A stretch of DNA of 64,000 nt from Flaccisagitta enflata (taxonomy: Eukaryota; Chaetognatha; Sagittoidea; Aphragmophora). The number at the start of each line of letters is the position of its first letter. The first letter of the stretch is position 1. The DNA is taken from the NCBI GenBank assembly GCA_965153355.1, contig OZ231127.1, forward strand, positions 44,516,001 to 44,580,000, in the 5' to 3' direction. Below are positions 14,367-26,100 of the stretch, in pieces. The notes beneath the pieces were generated by a model. It saw only the letters and a program-made list of their open reading frames with translations. It did no database searches and was not told the origin of the DNA. Position numbers and translations under genes: made by a program.

Positions 14367-15337
14367 CTATGGCAAAATAAAAAACCAAACAAATTTTGAG
14401 AGAGCAAAAATATATGAAGATTTTGACCAATTTGCATGAAATTTATAGTGAATAATAACCATGATTTGGACTATGTCTGGTTCAAATTTCATCAAAATCC
14501 GTTGAATACTTTAGCCGCCATCGCATTTTTACTTAATTACCTCTTTTTTTGACTGCCAGAGATGACATTTATCCTAAAGCAAAATAATCCCATTTTTAGT
14601 AAAGTTAGCCTTGTGCGAAAAGTTTTGGGAGTTTTGTTATGATTTTTGAACTGTAGTCTGATGGTGCTATTTACTAATACTAGGCAAAATTTGCTTCTAC
14701 TCAGATAAAGTCTAGTGGGGTAGATATTGGTTGATTTTAAGCTTTCTCAGAATAAGAAATATTCAGCCACCTGTAAAAGTATTTCTGCACTTTGGGGGAT
14801 TGCAAATGCTCCAATCTTCACCAAAATTTTACTGGAGATGAACCATATGTACAAAAGTTACCAGTTAAAAAATTTTGACAATTGGTAAAAAACTATGGCC
14901 TTTGCATTGATTTATAATTAAGATTTCATCTTCATTTACTTCATTCTTAAAACCATAAAAAAAAGTTTAGGAAAACTTGCTGTTTCTGCTAAAGTAATTG
15001 GAGTTTTGTAATGAAATTTTTACCACAGCCTGCAAATGATGTGGTTGACCTCCACTTCAAATTTCATCAAAATCGGACTAAATTTAGTACGGTTTTTTGA
15101 AGTTTGTTTATTCATTCTCTGTTAATTCTTATGTGTGCACATTGAATTTCTGATCATCTGACAAGCACTTTTAAAAAATCTATAATTCTCAAACTGTTCA
15201 GAGCAGGTCATTGATTTTTTCAGTGATGCTTAAGGATACTAAAAAGTAACTTCAGTAAAAATTTCAGCACACTGGGTGAATTTTCAGGGGATTTATGAGC
15301 GAAAGAGGTAACTGTTTGGTTTTTTTTTTTGCCATAG
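14367..15337. mobile_element. ~970-bp element with CTATGGCAAAA ends
   Basis: The left end CTATGGCAAAATAAAAAACC and the right end GGTTTTTTTTTTTGCCATAG are inverted repeats of about 24 bp. The interior is AT-rich with two direct CAAATTTCATCAAAATC blocks (14481 and 15057). No transposase is seen, so it is probably a non-autonomous element. Confidence 0.5.
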
Positions 15338-15904
15338 TGAATGCTCAAATATTATCTTGTTGTTCATTTCTAAGATCGTTTCAGTATATAATTACTAGCT
15401 TAGAAACAAATTTATCGCATCACTTAAACCATCCTATCTCCTTTTAAAACAAATAAAGACATCCATTAGAAATATCGAATGATCATTTCCAAGATCATCA
15501 AGATTCTGACAATAACAATGCATGAACGAAATGATACTGGCTCATGTAATTAGAATATGTAATCCGATTTGGTTTGTTCTGGTAAAAAGTCGTTCTTGGA
15601 GTTAGCACAACCACAGAAATAAGACTTTCAATATTCAGCTTTTTGGAAAATCATATTCTTAAATTTCTATTCCAGATGAGAAAAACCTTTGATTCAGTTC
15701 AGTAATAGCTTGTTAAAAGAATGGAATCTTTTTCGGAATGTAAGAAAAACCGGTGAGAATCTGAAACGTCTTTGAATCATCTTGCGATTGCCACCAACCG
15801 CGTTGCTGTGCGTCTGGCCGTTTAGAAATGAAAACTAAATGATAAAAAAAAAAAAAAAAAAGCAAAAAAAAAAAAAAAAATGAATGACTTGAAAAGACAA
15901 AATT
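15338..15904. other. No gene seen
   Basis: AT-rich DNA with two poly-A runs at 15843-15880. No recognisable feature. Confidence 0.4.
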
Positions 15905-16067
15905 TCTAATAATAAAAAAAAGGAAAAATGACTTGTCATGACTTGATATGATTTTAGTTAACTTAAAATGACCTAAATATGACGATATAAAACGATGAAA
16001 AAAGCTAAGTATTACGGATGGACCGACAGACGGACAGAGCGGCTCATAGAGTCGCGTGCACGCGACT
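15905..16067 (+). mobile_element. Family H copy
   Basis: Degenerate AAATGAC repeats, AAAAAAGCTAAGTATTACGGATGGACC, CGACAGACGGACAGAGCGG, CTCATAG, then perfect hairpin AGTCGCGTGCACGCGACT (16050-16067) and AAAAAA. Confidence 0.8.
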
Positions 16068-16600
16068 AAAAAAGGCATAAAATGGTAGTTTGTTCCCGGC
16101 GTTCATGGAAGATGGCGCGCTCGCTCATCGGGATTTCACAACAAAGCAATGGCATCAAAGGCACTTTGTAAAACATATTCGGTTGGCCCGGGAACGGTAC
16201 GTCCCGGGTCTCCATCAAATTGAATCTCTGTGATCTCAAGTGAAGCAATTACAAAGTCGAGAGGGTGCATCATCGATGGCGGGACTGAAATCGCGCTAAA
16301 AATCTGGAGGAAGGTCCCGCTATAATGGCTTCAGTCGCTGTACAAAAGCGTGCCGAGACGCATGAGAGTAGTCGTTGCAGCCCAGAGGGGCCACATCAAG
16401 TATCAAGTTTAGAACTGACATGAAAATTGCACTAGCTAGTCACTAAAATCCTCATTAATCACGTTTTTTTAAATTTCTTATCTCGGCAATAACAGATGTT
16501 CCCCTTTATGTACTTAACAAATAAACAGATAAACAGATATATCCGTTGTTGGCTGACTGGCCAAAACGGTCTAGTGGAGTAAGAAGCATAAAGCGTTTTT
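16068..16600. other. No gene seen
   Basis: Contains a GC-rich inverted repeat near 16187-16209 (GCCCGGGAAC...GTCCCGGG). No gene or other repeat identified. Confidence 0.4.
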
Positions 16601-16785
16601 AGTCGAGACTCTATAACCCACTATGTCGGTCTGTCGGATGGTCGCTCGGTCGATCGATAGACTTAGCTTTTTTGTCGGTTTTTGCATTAACGCTCCTGCC
16701 CAAAAGCTTGAATAATGGTTAGCCTTTTTAATCAGTGCCCCTGCCCACCCAAACGCGACTTTAGCAGCCGTGTATCCGGCCTTGT
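16601..16785 (-). mobile_element. Family H copy with shortened hairpin
   Basis: It begins AGTCGAGACT (16601-16610), a collapsed hairpin with only AGTC/GACT arms. It continues CTATAACCCACTATGTCGGTC and TAGCTTTTTTGTCGG, then CCTGCCCACCCAAACGCGACT and GTGTATCCGGCCTTGTT. The internal end still has the full ACGCGACT, so the hairpin lost its middle. Confidence 0.75.
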
Positions 16786-17029
16786 TCATAAAGAAATTCA
16801 GATTTAGTCAAGATATTGAAGTTAAAATTTTCTGTTGTTCATGTCGAAGCAAAAATGTCAAAGAAAAAAAAAATGTTGAATAGGAGCACTTGACATTGAT
16901 TATCGATTAGTCATTCCCGATCCCATAAATATGATAAAACGCCCAAATTAAAAGTAACATCAAAGCTAAGAATGGATGCGGGATAAAATCTGCGCGACGA
17001 AACTTAACTTCCGGAAATCAGAAGACGCT

Positions 17030-17250
17030 AAGGAGGAGGAGAAGGATGAGGAGGAGGAGGAGGAGGAGCAGGAGGAGGAGGGGATGAGGGAGAGGAAGCA
17101 GGCAAAGACAAAATCGTAAAAAGAGGGAGTCAGAAGAAGAAGGAAAGAAGGAGAGGAAGACGAGGAAGAAAAGGAGAAGGAGAAGAATAAGCGGAAGAAA
17201 AGAAGAAGAGGGAGAAAAAGAAGAAGAAGAAAAAAAAGAAGAAAACTAAG
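17030..17250. repeat. Purine-rich GGA/GAA tract
   Basis: Imperfect GGAGGA and GAAGAA repeats. Ser/Phe/Leu reading frames on the minus strand are artefacts. Confidence 0.85.
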
Positions 17251-17740
17251 TCGTCCTGCCAGTCGCAGGCAGACGTGCAAAAACAAACGAACGGAGGGAC
17301 AGACCTACAGACCAATCGACCCACACAGCAACGTGAATGAAGTCACCATAGACCAGATGAAATAGAAAGAGAAAATGTTCATACATATCATGATGAATAA
17401 GGTCAATGAAATAATATGATTACGAAGCCTTGGAAATATCTTAAAGATTACCACGCCTCTGTGCTGTGTGCCACTGTTCGCCACTTTTCCGATGATGCAA
17501 AGTCAAATGGTCCTCACAAACCGGTGGTCACCAAGTCTTGCTAAACTTCCACTCCTCTCTCCACTTTCATAAACAGTAAGCATAATATTGGAATGTGAGT
17601 AGGCGTCACAAAGAAATTTTTTGTTGAAAACTACAGTTGATTCTGTCTAAGCTTGAGGTAATGGGGGCAAGCATAAAAAAGTTATATAAAGGCAAGGAAG
17701 TGATGTTTGGAATACATCGGAAGCATTTTTCCTGTTGTCG

Positions 17741-18046
17741 CTGGTTGCCATAGAAACACATTTGACATTTCCATGTTCTCCTGCTTAAATATGAACATTT
17801 TGATCAGAAGGTACACACATAGTGACTTAGGGACATTGCACAAACCTAGACTTGCTACAACTTTCCCCTTGTATGATCTGTAAAAGTATTGATTGTTTGA
17901 CTGTTGCTATGGAGTATATTCATCTGTAATACCGCCAAATTCGCAATATTCTAAAAGAAAATTCGATTATGATCCTGTACATTTTCTGTACAAAATGTTA
18001 ATATCCTGGTGGGGAAACAATGGAGATGTGTTTCCATAGCAACCAG
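17741..18046. mobile_element. Diverged foldback related to 36373-36988
   Basis: The arms CTGGTTGCCATAGAAACACA and TGTGTTTCCATAGCAACCAG are perfect inverted repeats apart from one base. The interior shares CTACAACTTTCCCC, TCTGTAAAAGTATTG and GTTTGACTGTTGCTA with the larger foldback at 36373-36988, so it is an old relative. Confidence 0.55.
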
Positions 18047-18167
18047 CTATGATGGGGAATTAAACAGACAAACAGACGCATGAAAACAACTTCTATAGAC
18101 ATTCTTTGGAGCACGTTATGAACAAAACAAAAACAAAAACAAACAAAACATGCACGCAAATTAAAAA

Positions 18168-18286
18168 CAAACAAGTGACGCAGGGTGACAATATCGTTGC
18201 GGACGGATGGACACTGGGCAGGGGCGTCCAACCACTAACTACAGTACTACACCCCACGCCTCCCATAGAGTTGCACGTCAGCAACT
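18168..18286 (+). mobile_element. Family H copy, GTTGCGGAC subfamily, short
   Basis: AACAAGTGACGCAGG, GTTGCGGAC (18196-18204), GGGCAGGGGCGTCCAACC, then hairpin AGTTGCACGTCAGCAACT (18269-18286). It is only ~119 bp and lacks the GGAC tract. The next copy starts at the following base. Confidence 0.75.
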
Positions 18287-18528
18287 AACAAGGTCATTAG
18301 AAGCGTGCGTTGGCACTTTCAAAAAAAGTCAGGCAGACAGACAGACAAACGGTTTTTTTTTCTCGAAAAGACATTTGAAACAGCTATTTACTACTCCAAG
18401 CTTCTTCTCCACTACTAAGAGACGTTTAAAACGCGATAAAACGCCTTTAAAACGACTTTGTGACGGACGGACCGACGGACCGACGGACCGACCGAAAAGT
18501 GGCTTATAGAGTCGCGTAGCACGCGACT
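18287..18528 (+). mobile_element. Family H copy, AAGGTCATTAG subfamily
   Basis: AACAAGGTCATTAGAAGCGTG, GTCAGGCAGACAGACAAAC, TTCTTCTCCACTACTA, GACGGACGGACCGACGGACC, CTTATAG, then hairpin AGTCGCGTAGCACGCGACT (18510-18528) and AAAAA. It sits head-to-tail with the copy at 18168-18286. Confidence 0.8.
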
Positions 18529-18725
18529 AAAAAGTAGGGACACATGGTTCCTCTATGACTGTTTTCTCTGTTCATTGTAGGAGTTCACAGAAAACTTAGG
18601 GAACAGGGCATCAAAGCTCGGCCACGTGTTCAAAGATCAAGAGAGAAAAAATCGAATCATCAGCTTTCTGATTTTCAAAACATTTTGTTTCTATTATCAC
18701 AAGGCCAATACCTAAAAGTCTTACC

Positions 18726-19100
18726 AGTTTCATTTGAAGCCTTGAGATCCACTTGTTTCAAATAAAGCCTTGAAACCCACCAGTTTCAATTCAACCTGGG
18801 AACCCACCAGTTTCAATTTAAGCCATTAAACGCCACCAGTTTCAATTCAAGCCTTGAAACCTACCAGTTTCAATTCAAGCCTTGAAATCCACCAGTTTCA
18901 ATTCATGCCTTAAAATCCACCAGTTTCAATTCAAGCCTTGAAACCCATCAATTTCAATTCCAGCATCAAAACCCACCAGTTTCAATTTCAGCTTTAAAAC
19001 CCATGAGTTTCAATTCAAGCCTTGAAACCCATCAGTTTCATTTCTAGCCTTGAAACACACAACTTCAATTTAAGCCTTGAAACCGACCAGTTCCAATTCC
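18726..19100 (+). repeat. ~27-bp minisatellite, about 14 copies
   Basis: The unit includes CTTGAAACCCACCAGTTTCA and ends ATTCAAGC. TTGAAAC and GTTTCAA are inverted within each unit, so each can form a small hairpin. Units are contiguous and diverged. Confidence 0.92.
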
Positions 19101-19109
19101 AGATATGCC

Positions 19110-19790
19110 TGAAAATAATGTAAAAAGACTTGAAAATGACCTAAATGACTCACTTTATGTACAAGACTAGAAATGAAGCAAAATGACTAATAATGATGTA
19201 AAAGACTTTAAAATGATGTAAAATGACTTTAAATAACATAAAAAGACCAAAGACAACTTAAAATAGCTTACAACAACTAAAGCTGACTGAAAATGACATG
19301 ATGGAACTAAAAGAATAAAATGATGTAAATGACCAAAAAAATGATGTAAGATTACTTAGAATGACTTAGAATGACTTGAAATGACTTAGAATGACTTGAA
19401 ATGACTTAGAATGACATAAAATGACAAAACATGAAAAAATATCACAAAATGACAGAAAATGACAAAATGACTTAGCATGACTTTGAATAGCTTGAAGTGA
19501 CGTAAAATAAAGAAAAACGATGACTAAAAATGACACTAGTGAATAGTATGACATGGATGACAAAAAATGATGTAAAATGACTGAAAATGACAAAAAGTGT
19601 CTGGAAATCGCATAGAATGACTTAGAATAACAAAATATGACCATGTTTCACATAATGACAGAAAATTACCAATTGGCTTATTATGACTTAAAATGATTTT
19701 AAATGACATCAAATGACTTGAAATAACCTAAAATGACTTAAAATGACAAAAAACGACTTAAAACAACGAAAAATCACAAAAAAAGCAAAG
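19110..19790 (+). repeat. Degenerate AAAATGACTT repeats
   Basis: Some 60 imperfect ~10-bp units of the type AAATGACTTA/G. The same motif fills the body of the family H copies at 13570-13740 and 58060-58520. Confidence 0.85.
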
Positions 19791-20134
19791 AGTGACCAAT
19801 TAACCGACCGACTGATTGACCAACCGGCCGACATAGCAGGTCATAGAGTCGCGTGCATGGGACTAGAAATGAAAAGTATAAACCATGTCTTTAACATCAC
19901 TTCTAGAAGACAAACAAGCAAGACTTTTTTCACAAGAATTGTTGATGGATGAAAGAATTCTTCTATCATAATTTTGATGATTTTCATTTATTTTGGTGAG
20001 AAAAATCAGGCAAAAAACGAAACAGAAGAAAAAAATTGCAATGGGGGATATTAGAGCTACACGTGACTTCTGAAGTGATTTACCCACCCAAAATGTAAAA
20101 AAATGGGGAAATTTCAAAATTTGACATTTAGATA

Positions 20135-20736
20135 CCGGGTCATCAGCCTGAGATGCCGGATAATGTTAAGCTTTTACTCCGAGATGCCAAATGTCACAGA
20201 TTTCAAACTGATTGTCTCTTATAGAGTATAGGTTGACATTTTTTGTATCAAAATTTCATCAAAATCGGTCAAGTAATTTAGATTTTACATCTAATTAAGT
20301 AAAAAACTTCCTTTTTGCCACTTCTGTTTTTTCATTGGAAAATGGAGGAACAGTCTTTTTTCCCATTTTCTCATTTTGCAATATTTTGAGCCAGAATCAT
20401 GAGATTAGTCCTAAATAAAAGATGATTTGGCAAATTTTTGAAACTTCATCAATTTTTTTTTCATACTAGACCATTCCAGCTCAAAAAGTTGAAAAAAGAG
20501 AGAAATTTAAAAATGCTCTCTCTCTCAATTTTCATTGAAATTTCTGCCATTGAGGGAAAATTAGTTTCTACTTCAAAGACTTGTAAAATCTAAACTACTT
20601 AACCAATTTGGATGAAATTTTGATACAAAAAACGTCAATTTATGCTCTTTAAGAGACAATCAGTATGAAATTAAAGGTATATGGCATCTCTGAGTAAAAG
20701 CTTAACAGAATCCGGCATCTCAGGCTGATGACCCTG
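20135..20736. mobile_element. TA-flanked foldback (CCGGGTCATC/CAGGGTCATC ends), copy 1
   Basis: 602 bp with near-complete arm complementarity over at least 125 bp from each end (for example CATCAGCCTGAGATGCCGGA at the left against the same sequence on the opposite strand at the right). It is flanked by TA on both sides (20133-34, 20737-38), the target preference of Tc1/mariner-type elements. No transposase is present. The second copy is at 36991-37589. Confidence 0.85.
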
Positions 20737-20738
20737 TA

Positions 20739-21640
20739 TCGCATTTCATTTCTTGCGCCACCTATACCATCCCTATATCAAACCGCTTGGTGGAGAGAAG
20801 CAAAAGAAAACTATGACTACTAAAGAAACAGAGCTCATCGTCTTTTCACATCCAGACGCAGAGCTTATTGTAAAGTTGCAGCAAACCAAAGGCTAAGCCC
20901 AGAATCAGTGATCTTATCATGCATGGTGAGCAAGTGACTAAGCATCTAAAATGTCAGTGACATTTTTGGAGCCTAAAGTGTTTATTTTCTCTATCAAATC
21001 AAATGACGATTACTTTAACGTTGACAAATTTTTCACTAAGATCATATTTGCATAAAGAAGTAACTCACGTATCTCTTAAATTACAACGGTAAATGAATCA
21101 TTTTGTTGGTTTGAGAGCTGACATTGATTAGTTAACATTTAAAGTAAGGTTCTCAATTAGGTCTCCAATGCTTGATTTGTTAATCGGGCTTTTGAGAATA
21201 AGGTATTTTCAGCTGCATAATGCGGGGCGTATTGGAGACCTTGGAGTTTATTATCCTTTAACAACAGCGACAGTACTGTGTTGCTACGACCAATGTTTAA
21301 GGCGGGTTCGCGGCGTCTCTTCAAGGCATCGCAGGTTGAACTCGTTGACTATGCCTCTTTTGGAATGACAAAGCGTAACGGCGCGAGCCACAGCTCAGAA
21401 AATGTGGCCAGTAGATACACGGCCAAGTGGCATCGGTATTAGCCTTCGGTGTCGGTCGCGGCATCGATTATCGCTGGTGTTCCTTATAAGAAGTAGCATT
21501 GCGCGCCCCTTATGTTATGATTGAGACAATCAGCACAATGACACGACAAAGATGGTAAGTAGTCTTACGTAAGAGATCCGGTGGCATGGCCCTAAGCTAG
21601 GGTTCGCAAGATCTCTCTAAATATCAGATGTCATATACAG
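20739..21640. other. No gene recognised
   Basis: GGTCTCCAAT near 21160 and ATTGGAGACC near 21232 form a 10-bp inverted repeat around a ~60-bp loop. A second weak inverted region is GATCCGGTGG to GGTTCGCAAGATC around 21570-21613. Neither was recognisable as a known RNA gene. Confidence 0.35.
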
Positions 21641-22198
21641 TTGACGGTATGTTTTCCCCCTCATATGCTAAAAACCTATGTACCCGATCGTTTTTGATTA
21701 TTTTTATGATATTACTACCTAGAACAAAAGAGATTTGGGATCTTTGATCCATTTTAGGGACCGCGAGTTCCATTTATTTATCACCACTCAAAGGTGGTTG
21801 TGGTCAAAATGTTGAAATTTGGTCACTTTGGGCTCAAAATCAGGCCACTTAACTTTTGAAATTTGACCCAAAATCCATGAGATTATGAAACTAGAGCTCA
21901 AGAGCTAACCAGTGGTGCAATCCGCATGTTGCTATCATTTTTTGTTAAGATTTGAGAACTTTTCAAAGATGGAAGGGTATGAGGGTTATTTTACCAGATG
22001 AATTTGGTGGTCAATTTTGACATTTTTTACAATTTTTGATATATCTCTGCTTTGGCTTCACAAATTTAGATGAAATTGGTGACCAAATTAAAGAGTTTTT
22101 GATGCTCTAACTGAATCTTGTAAAATTTTTGATCAATATGACCCTCAAAATTTTTGGGAGACTCTAGAAGCAGGTGCTAAAAAGTGAATTTTTTCACC

Positions 22199-23115
22199 TG
22201 TTAGAAATGTATGTCCGTCCGTCTATTAAGTATGTGTGCCTTTGTTTCTTTTGCGTGCTTTTGTCTTTTCTTCTTTCCTTATTATTCAATGCCGGTGTCT
22301 TTTGTTTCTCGCCATTTCTTATAATGAAGGCTAGATGGGTAACCATATGGTTGCGCCTTGTATTTTATGCCATTTGTTTTTATTACGTAAACAAACATAC
22401 GTAACTCGTCTTCGTGTCATCCAATTTTGGATCGATTGTTTTTATTTTTATTTACGGCATTGCTTCCTAAAGTGATTGATTGATTTTTCGTGATTGATTG
22501 AATGTGCCCTTGGAATTTACTAATTTCAATAATCTCTCATCTTTTTATTGCAGATAAACTTATGAACGGACAATTAACGTTAGTTTGACTTCGACAGACT
22601 GTGGGCTGAAACCAACGAAAGTGGGCCTAAAAGTAAGTTTTATAGACGCGTCTTTGCTTTTAGTAACGTTGTTTTTATCTTGTCTTCCGGTCTGTTATTT
22701 TTGTCTTTTGCATTTTTGCATTTTTATCGCCGGATTTTAGTATGGTTTTTATCGTTTGCCCGATCAGCTTACTATGGGGATGATATGGATGAATTTAATG
22801 GGATGGGCCGGGGCAGGGGCAGGTATCATCAGGTGGCATGGGCTCTGAAGAAGATGAACATGTTGTCATGTGCTGTTTCTGTCCTTTATTGTGTCCTGTC
22901 TCGATTTCATGTTATCTTTTGCGTTTGCTGATCACCATTAACGCCCACTTTCCCTTTCATTTTATCCCCTCTCTTCAGTTGTTGAAATTTTTATGGAATA
23001 AACGAGACGATCGCCTTCCTATTTTCCAATCGGCCAACTTTCTTTCACCACAAGTCGTCAGTCAGCTAGACGCTCATAGACAGTGCCAGTTGAAACTCGT
23101 GGGCGTAATTTATAT
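22199..23115 (+). repeat. 5' LTR (917 bp)
   Basis: It begins TGTTAGAAATG and ends AATTTATAT. A polyadenylation signal AATAAA lies at 22997-23002, a good 5' splice site (AAAGTAAGTT) at 22633, and TTTATTGCAG/AT at about 22551 resembles an acceptor. Compared with the 3' LTR I count about six substitutions, one 4-bp, one 2-bp and one 1-bp indel. Reading frames inside it also occur in the 3' LTR and look non-coding. Confidence 0.95.
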
Positions 23116-23178
23116 TTCAACAATTTAAAAAACGACTCGACTCTTTCCATCTTCGACCTCCGAAAACGAAATTAGACA

Positions 23179-26100
23179 ATGGCAGCCGCGCGTAACGACG
23201 ACACCGTCTCGACTGCTTCAACGTCGTCTCGTGTATCTCACTTCGGTTTGAATCAGTGTCCGAGGTCGAATCGTTTGCGCGCAATGAGGAACGACATCAC
23301 TGCGGAAATCGAAGGATGCCGGCGCCTTTTCGACGCCGTTGCCACTTGCGCCGAAGGGACGAATGACTTCGACGACGCCGCCTGTGAATCAGATGGCGCT
23401 CGACACGGCCTTCGGGATATGGTTTACGACTTTATATCATATGCAAGACAAATGGCGCTCGACTCGATGCCCGGCGACCCTCTTCGATTCGCGGCGTCCA
23501 CTCTGCGTCGAATCCGGCGCGAATGGGACTCCATGCGTTTCTTTGATCGTGAAAACTATCCAGAGGGTTTTCCTTCCAACGCCGACATCGTGAACGCAGT
23601 GCACAACGACATCGGGAATCGTAAAAGACCCGTCAATGAATTCTCATGGAACAGTCTCCCAACTGATACTCACGCCGCCCGTGACAATGTTACTGGCGCT
23701 CCAACTCCAAGGATGCGAACGTCTTCGCCAAACCCCGACGGATCCGAGTATCTGCCACTTCCGGTCCCTCGACATGGTGCGCAATCTCCAACTGGCGGCC
23801 AATTCTTAAATCTGCCGCCGATCCAAAGAGGAGATGCCGTCAATCAGTGGGTCTCAGACTTGGTCTCGGAAATTGAACCTGCGCGTGCGTCTCCGATGGA
23901 GCAAGCCGACGACATGCTTGCGGACCTCGACGACGCCGATGCTCTCGCAAGAGGTCGCGGGGTGATCAACGGATTGACGCCGCAGGAGAGGGCGAGGCGG
24001 CGCTTCATCAATAGGAGTGCGGAGAGAGACAGATGGGGTAGGCAGCTGGAGGAGGAAATGCGACAAGGCCGTCGGCTGATAGATGATATGCAGCAGCAAC
24101 AACGGGAGGAGGAGCAGCGACAGCAACAGGAGCAACAGCAGCAGCATCAATTGCAGATGCAGCAGCAGCAACTCCAACAGCAACGTCAACTCCACCGACC
24201 ACAGGAGCAGCAGCAAACGACGGCTCAACGGCAGCAGCAAGAGCTGTTGCAGCAGCAGCAGTTGCAGCAACTTCAACAATTTCGTCAACAAGATCAACAA
24301 CATCAGATCCTGCAGCCGGCGCCACAACCTGTGGCTCAACAACAGCAACAACACGATCAGCGGCAACAACAACAGCAGCAGCAACAACAGCATCAACATC
24401 AGCAAGATTTGCTGCTTCAGCAACAACAGCAACAACAACAAGAACTGCAACAACATCAACCGGCAACGCAGCCGCAAGAACAGCAACAACAGCGGCAAAA
24501 TGATGCAGGAGAACGTCTGCAACAGCAACTGCAGCAACAACAGCAACCTTCCGCCGCAATCCCAGCGGTGGTAGTGGATCCTCCAGCGTCAAATGACCAT
24601 CCTGTCGAAAGCATGAGTGTTAGTGAGGAAACAGAAGAAGCGAGACAGCAACGCCTTGCAGAACAACGACTGCGCATGATGGCTGAAGGTGAAGGTGGTG
24701 GTGCAGCAACAGCTCCAAAGGCGCCGATCGCGGTGCCATTGGGATTCCAACAGCGAAGCTCATCACAAGAAGACAAAGAATTGTACGACAGAATGTGCAA
24801 CTTTCGCCAGCAGCAGCAGCGAGATGAAGATAGAAGGGCAGGAGTATTCAACAATGCGGCAGAGATGCAACGAAAGCATTGGAATAGCCTGAACGACGGC
24901 GGCATTGGTGGAGCTTTGGAGCAGCGAGATGTGAAGCTTAGACAACTGTCTGAGCTGGACGAACAGCAGCCGCAGCATCCGTCAAAGGACCGTCGATCTA
25001 TCTTCTTGCAGCAACATCATGTGCAGCCAGTGGAAACGTCCGTCAAGCAGCCGACGCAGCAGCAGCAACAGTTGGAGCAGCAGCAGCAGCAAGGACAGCG
25101 ACAGCATCAACTGCAACAGCAGAATGAGCAGCAACAGCATCCTGACCAGCAGCAGCAGCTTCAACACCAGCAGTGGCAGCAGCAACGGTTTCAACAACAG
25201 CAACAGCATCATTATCAGCATCATCAAACCCCAGCAGCAACGATTCTCCCTACCGCACCGGAAGTGATCTTCGAGAAGCAGATTGGTTCTGCTAGAAGGG
25301 AGACTGAACCTCCCCGTCAAGAGGAAAAGGTCTTCAACATAGCCGGAAGCGGGGGTGATGCAACGGAGGCGATGCGCAGGAGGCAGAGGCAGGAGGCCGC
25401 TGACGCGAAGTTGGCACAGCAGCTGCAAGATAAGGAGAGAAGAAAAGTCGCTCCCAAGAAGACAATGAGTGGATTGCAGCCGAAGGCGCCAAAAGTAGCG
25501 CAAGCGCCTCTAGCAACGCCTCAAGCGGAAGTCATCCAGCAGAATCAACGTTTGCAGCAAGAAGTGGATAGTTTGAGGATGCAGATTCAGCAGAGAGACT
25601 TTGACCTTGCCGCAGCGAGAGAAGAAGAGAAACAACGCAAAGAAGAACAACAAAAGCGACAGTACGTCCGCCAAGATTTTGATGCTCCCCGATTCCATCA
25701 AGATGATCGTCAACAACAAATGAATCAGCAGGAAGAAGTTGGGTGGAGTGTGAAAACTACCAAAAAGAGATCTCCGGTCAAGGTCGGGGGTCAATACGCA
25801 TTCACCCAACAAGCCCCAACGTATCATCAAGTGGAGCATCATCAAGTAGCTCGTCAACCGGAAGTCCACGTACAGATGCCCAACAATCCGGCTCTGGACA
25901 TGTTCTTGGAGAGGGCGGCGTACAACGATCATATGCGAGCAAGGGAGGTCGGCCTCAAAGCGTTGGAGAGAGCAAGACCTGAGAAGCCTCTGCATGAGCT
26001 TTCATCCACCGATTTCATGATGTGGAAGAGGAAGTTTAAAGATGCTGAAAAGCATGAAGGCTTGACGCAAATGGACATTTTATTGGAATTGCCTAAGTGG

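Larger units (their letters stand above)
18699..19864 (+). mobile_element. Long family H copy carrying two tandem arrays
   Basis: The 5' end is AAGGCCAATACC and the 3' end is GACCAACCGGCC, CATAGAG, then AGTCGCGTGC/GGGACT (19847-19864). Between them lie a ~27-bp minisatellite (18726-19100) and degenerate AAATGACTT repeats (19110-19790). Length is ~1.17 kb against ~120-240 bp for other copies. Confidence 0.7.

Noticed and set aside
18726-19100. CRISPR-like array: repeated GTTTCAATTC with TTGAAAC palindromes at ~27-bp period
   Set aside because: The units are contiguous with no unique spacers, are diverged from one another, and lie in a eukaryotic-looking region without cas genes. It is a minisatellite.
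21159-21242. Stem-loop with GGTCTCCAAT/ATTGGAGACC as an RNA gene
   Set aside because: A 10-bp stem alone with no match to a known tRNA, rRNA, snRNA or SL RNA that I can recall.
22174-22404. 76-codon frame with membrane-like sequence in the 5' LTR (also at 34513-34752)
   Set aside because: It lies wholly inside the LTR, starts before the LTR boundary in one copy, and has no other support.
24008-24592. Long minus-strand Ala/Val- and Leu-rich frames opposite gag
   Set aside because: Mirror images of the Gln-codon region of Gag.
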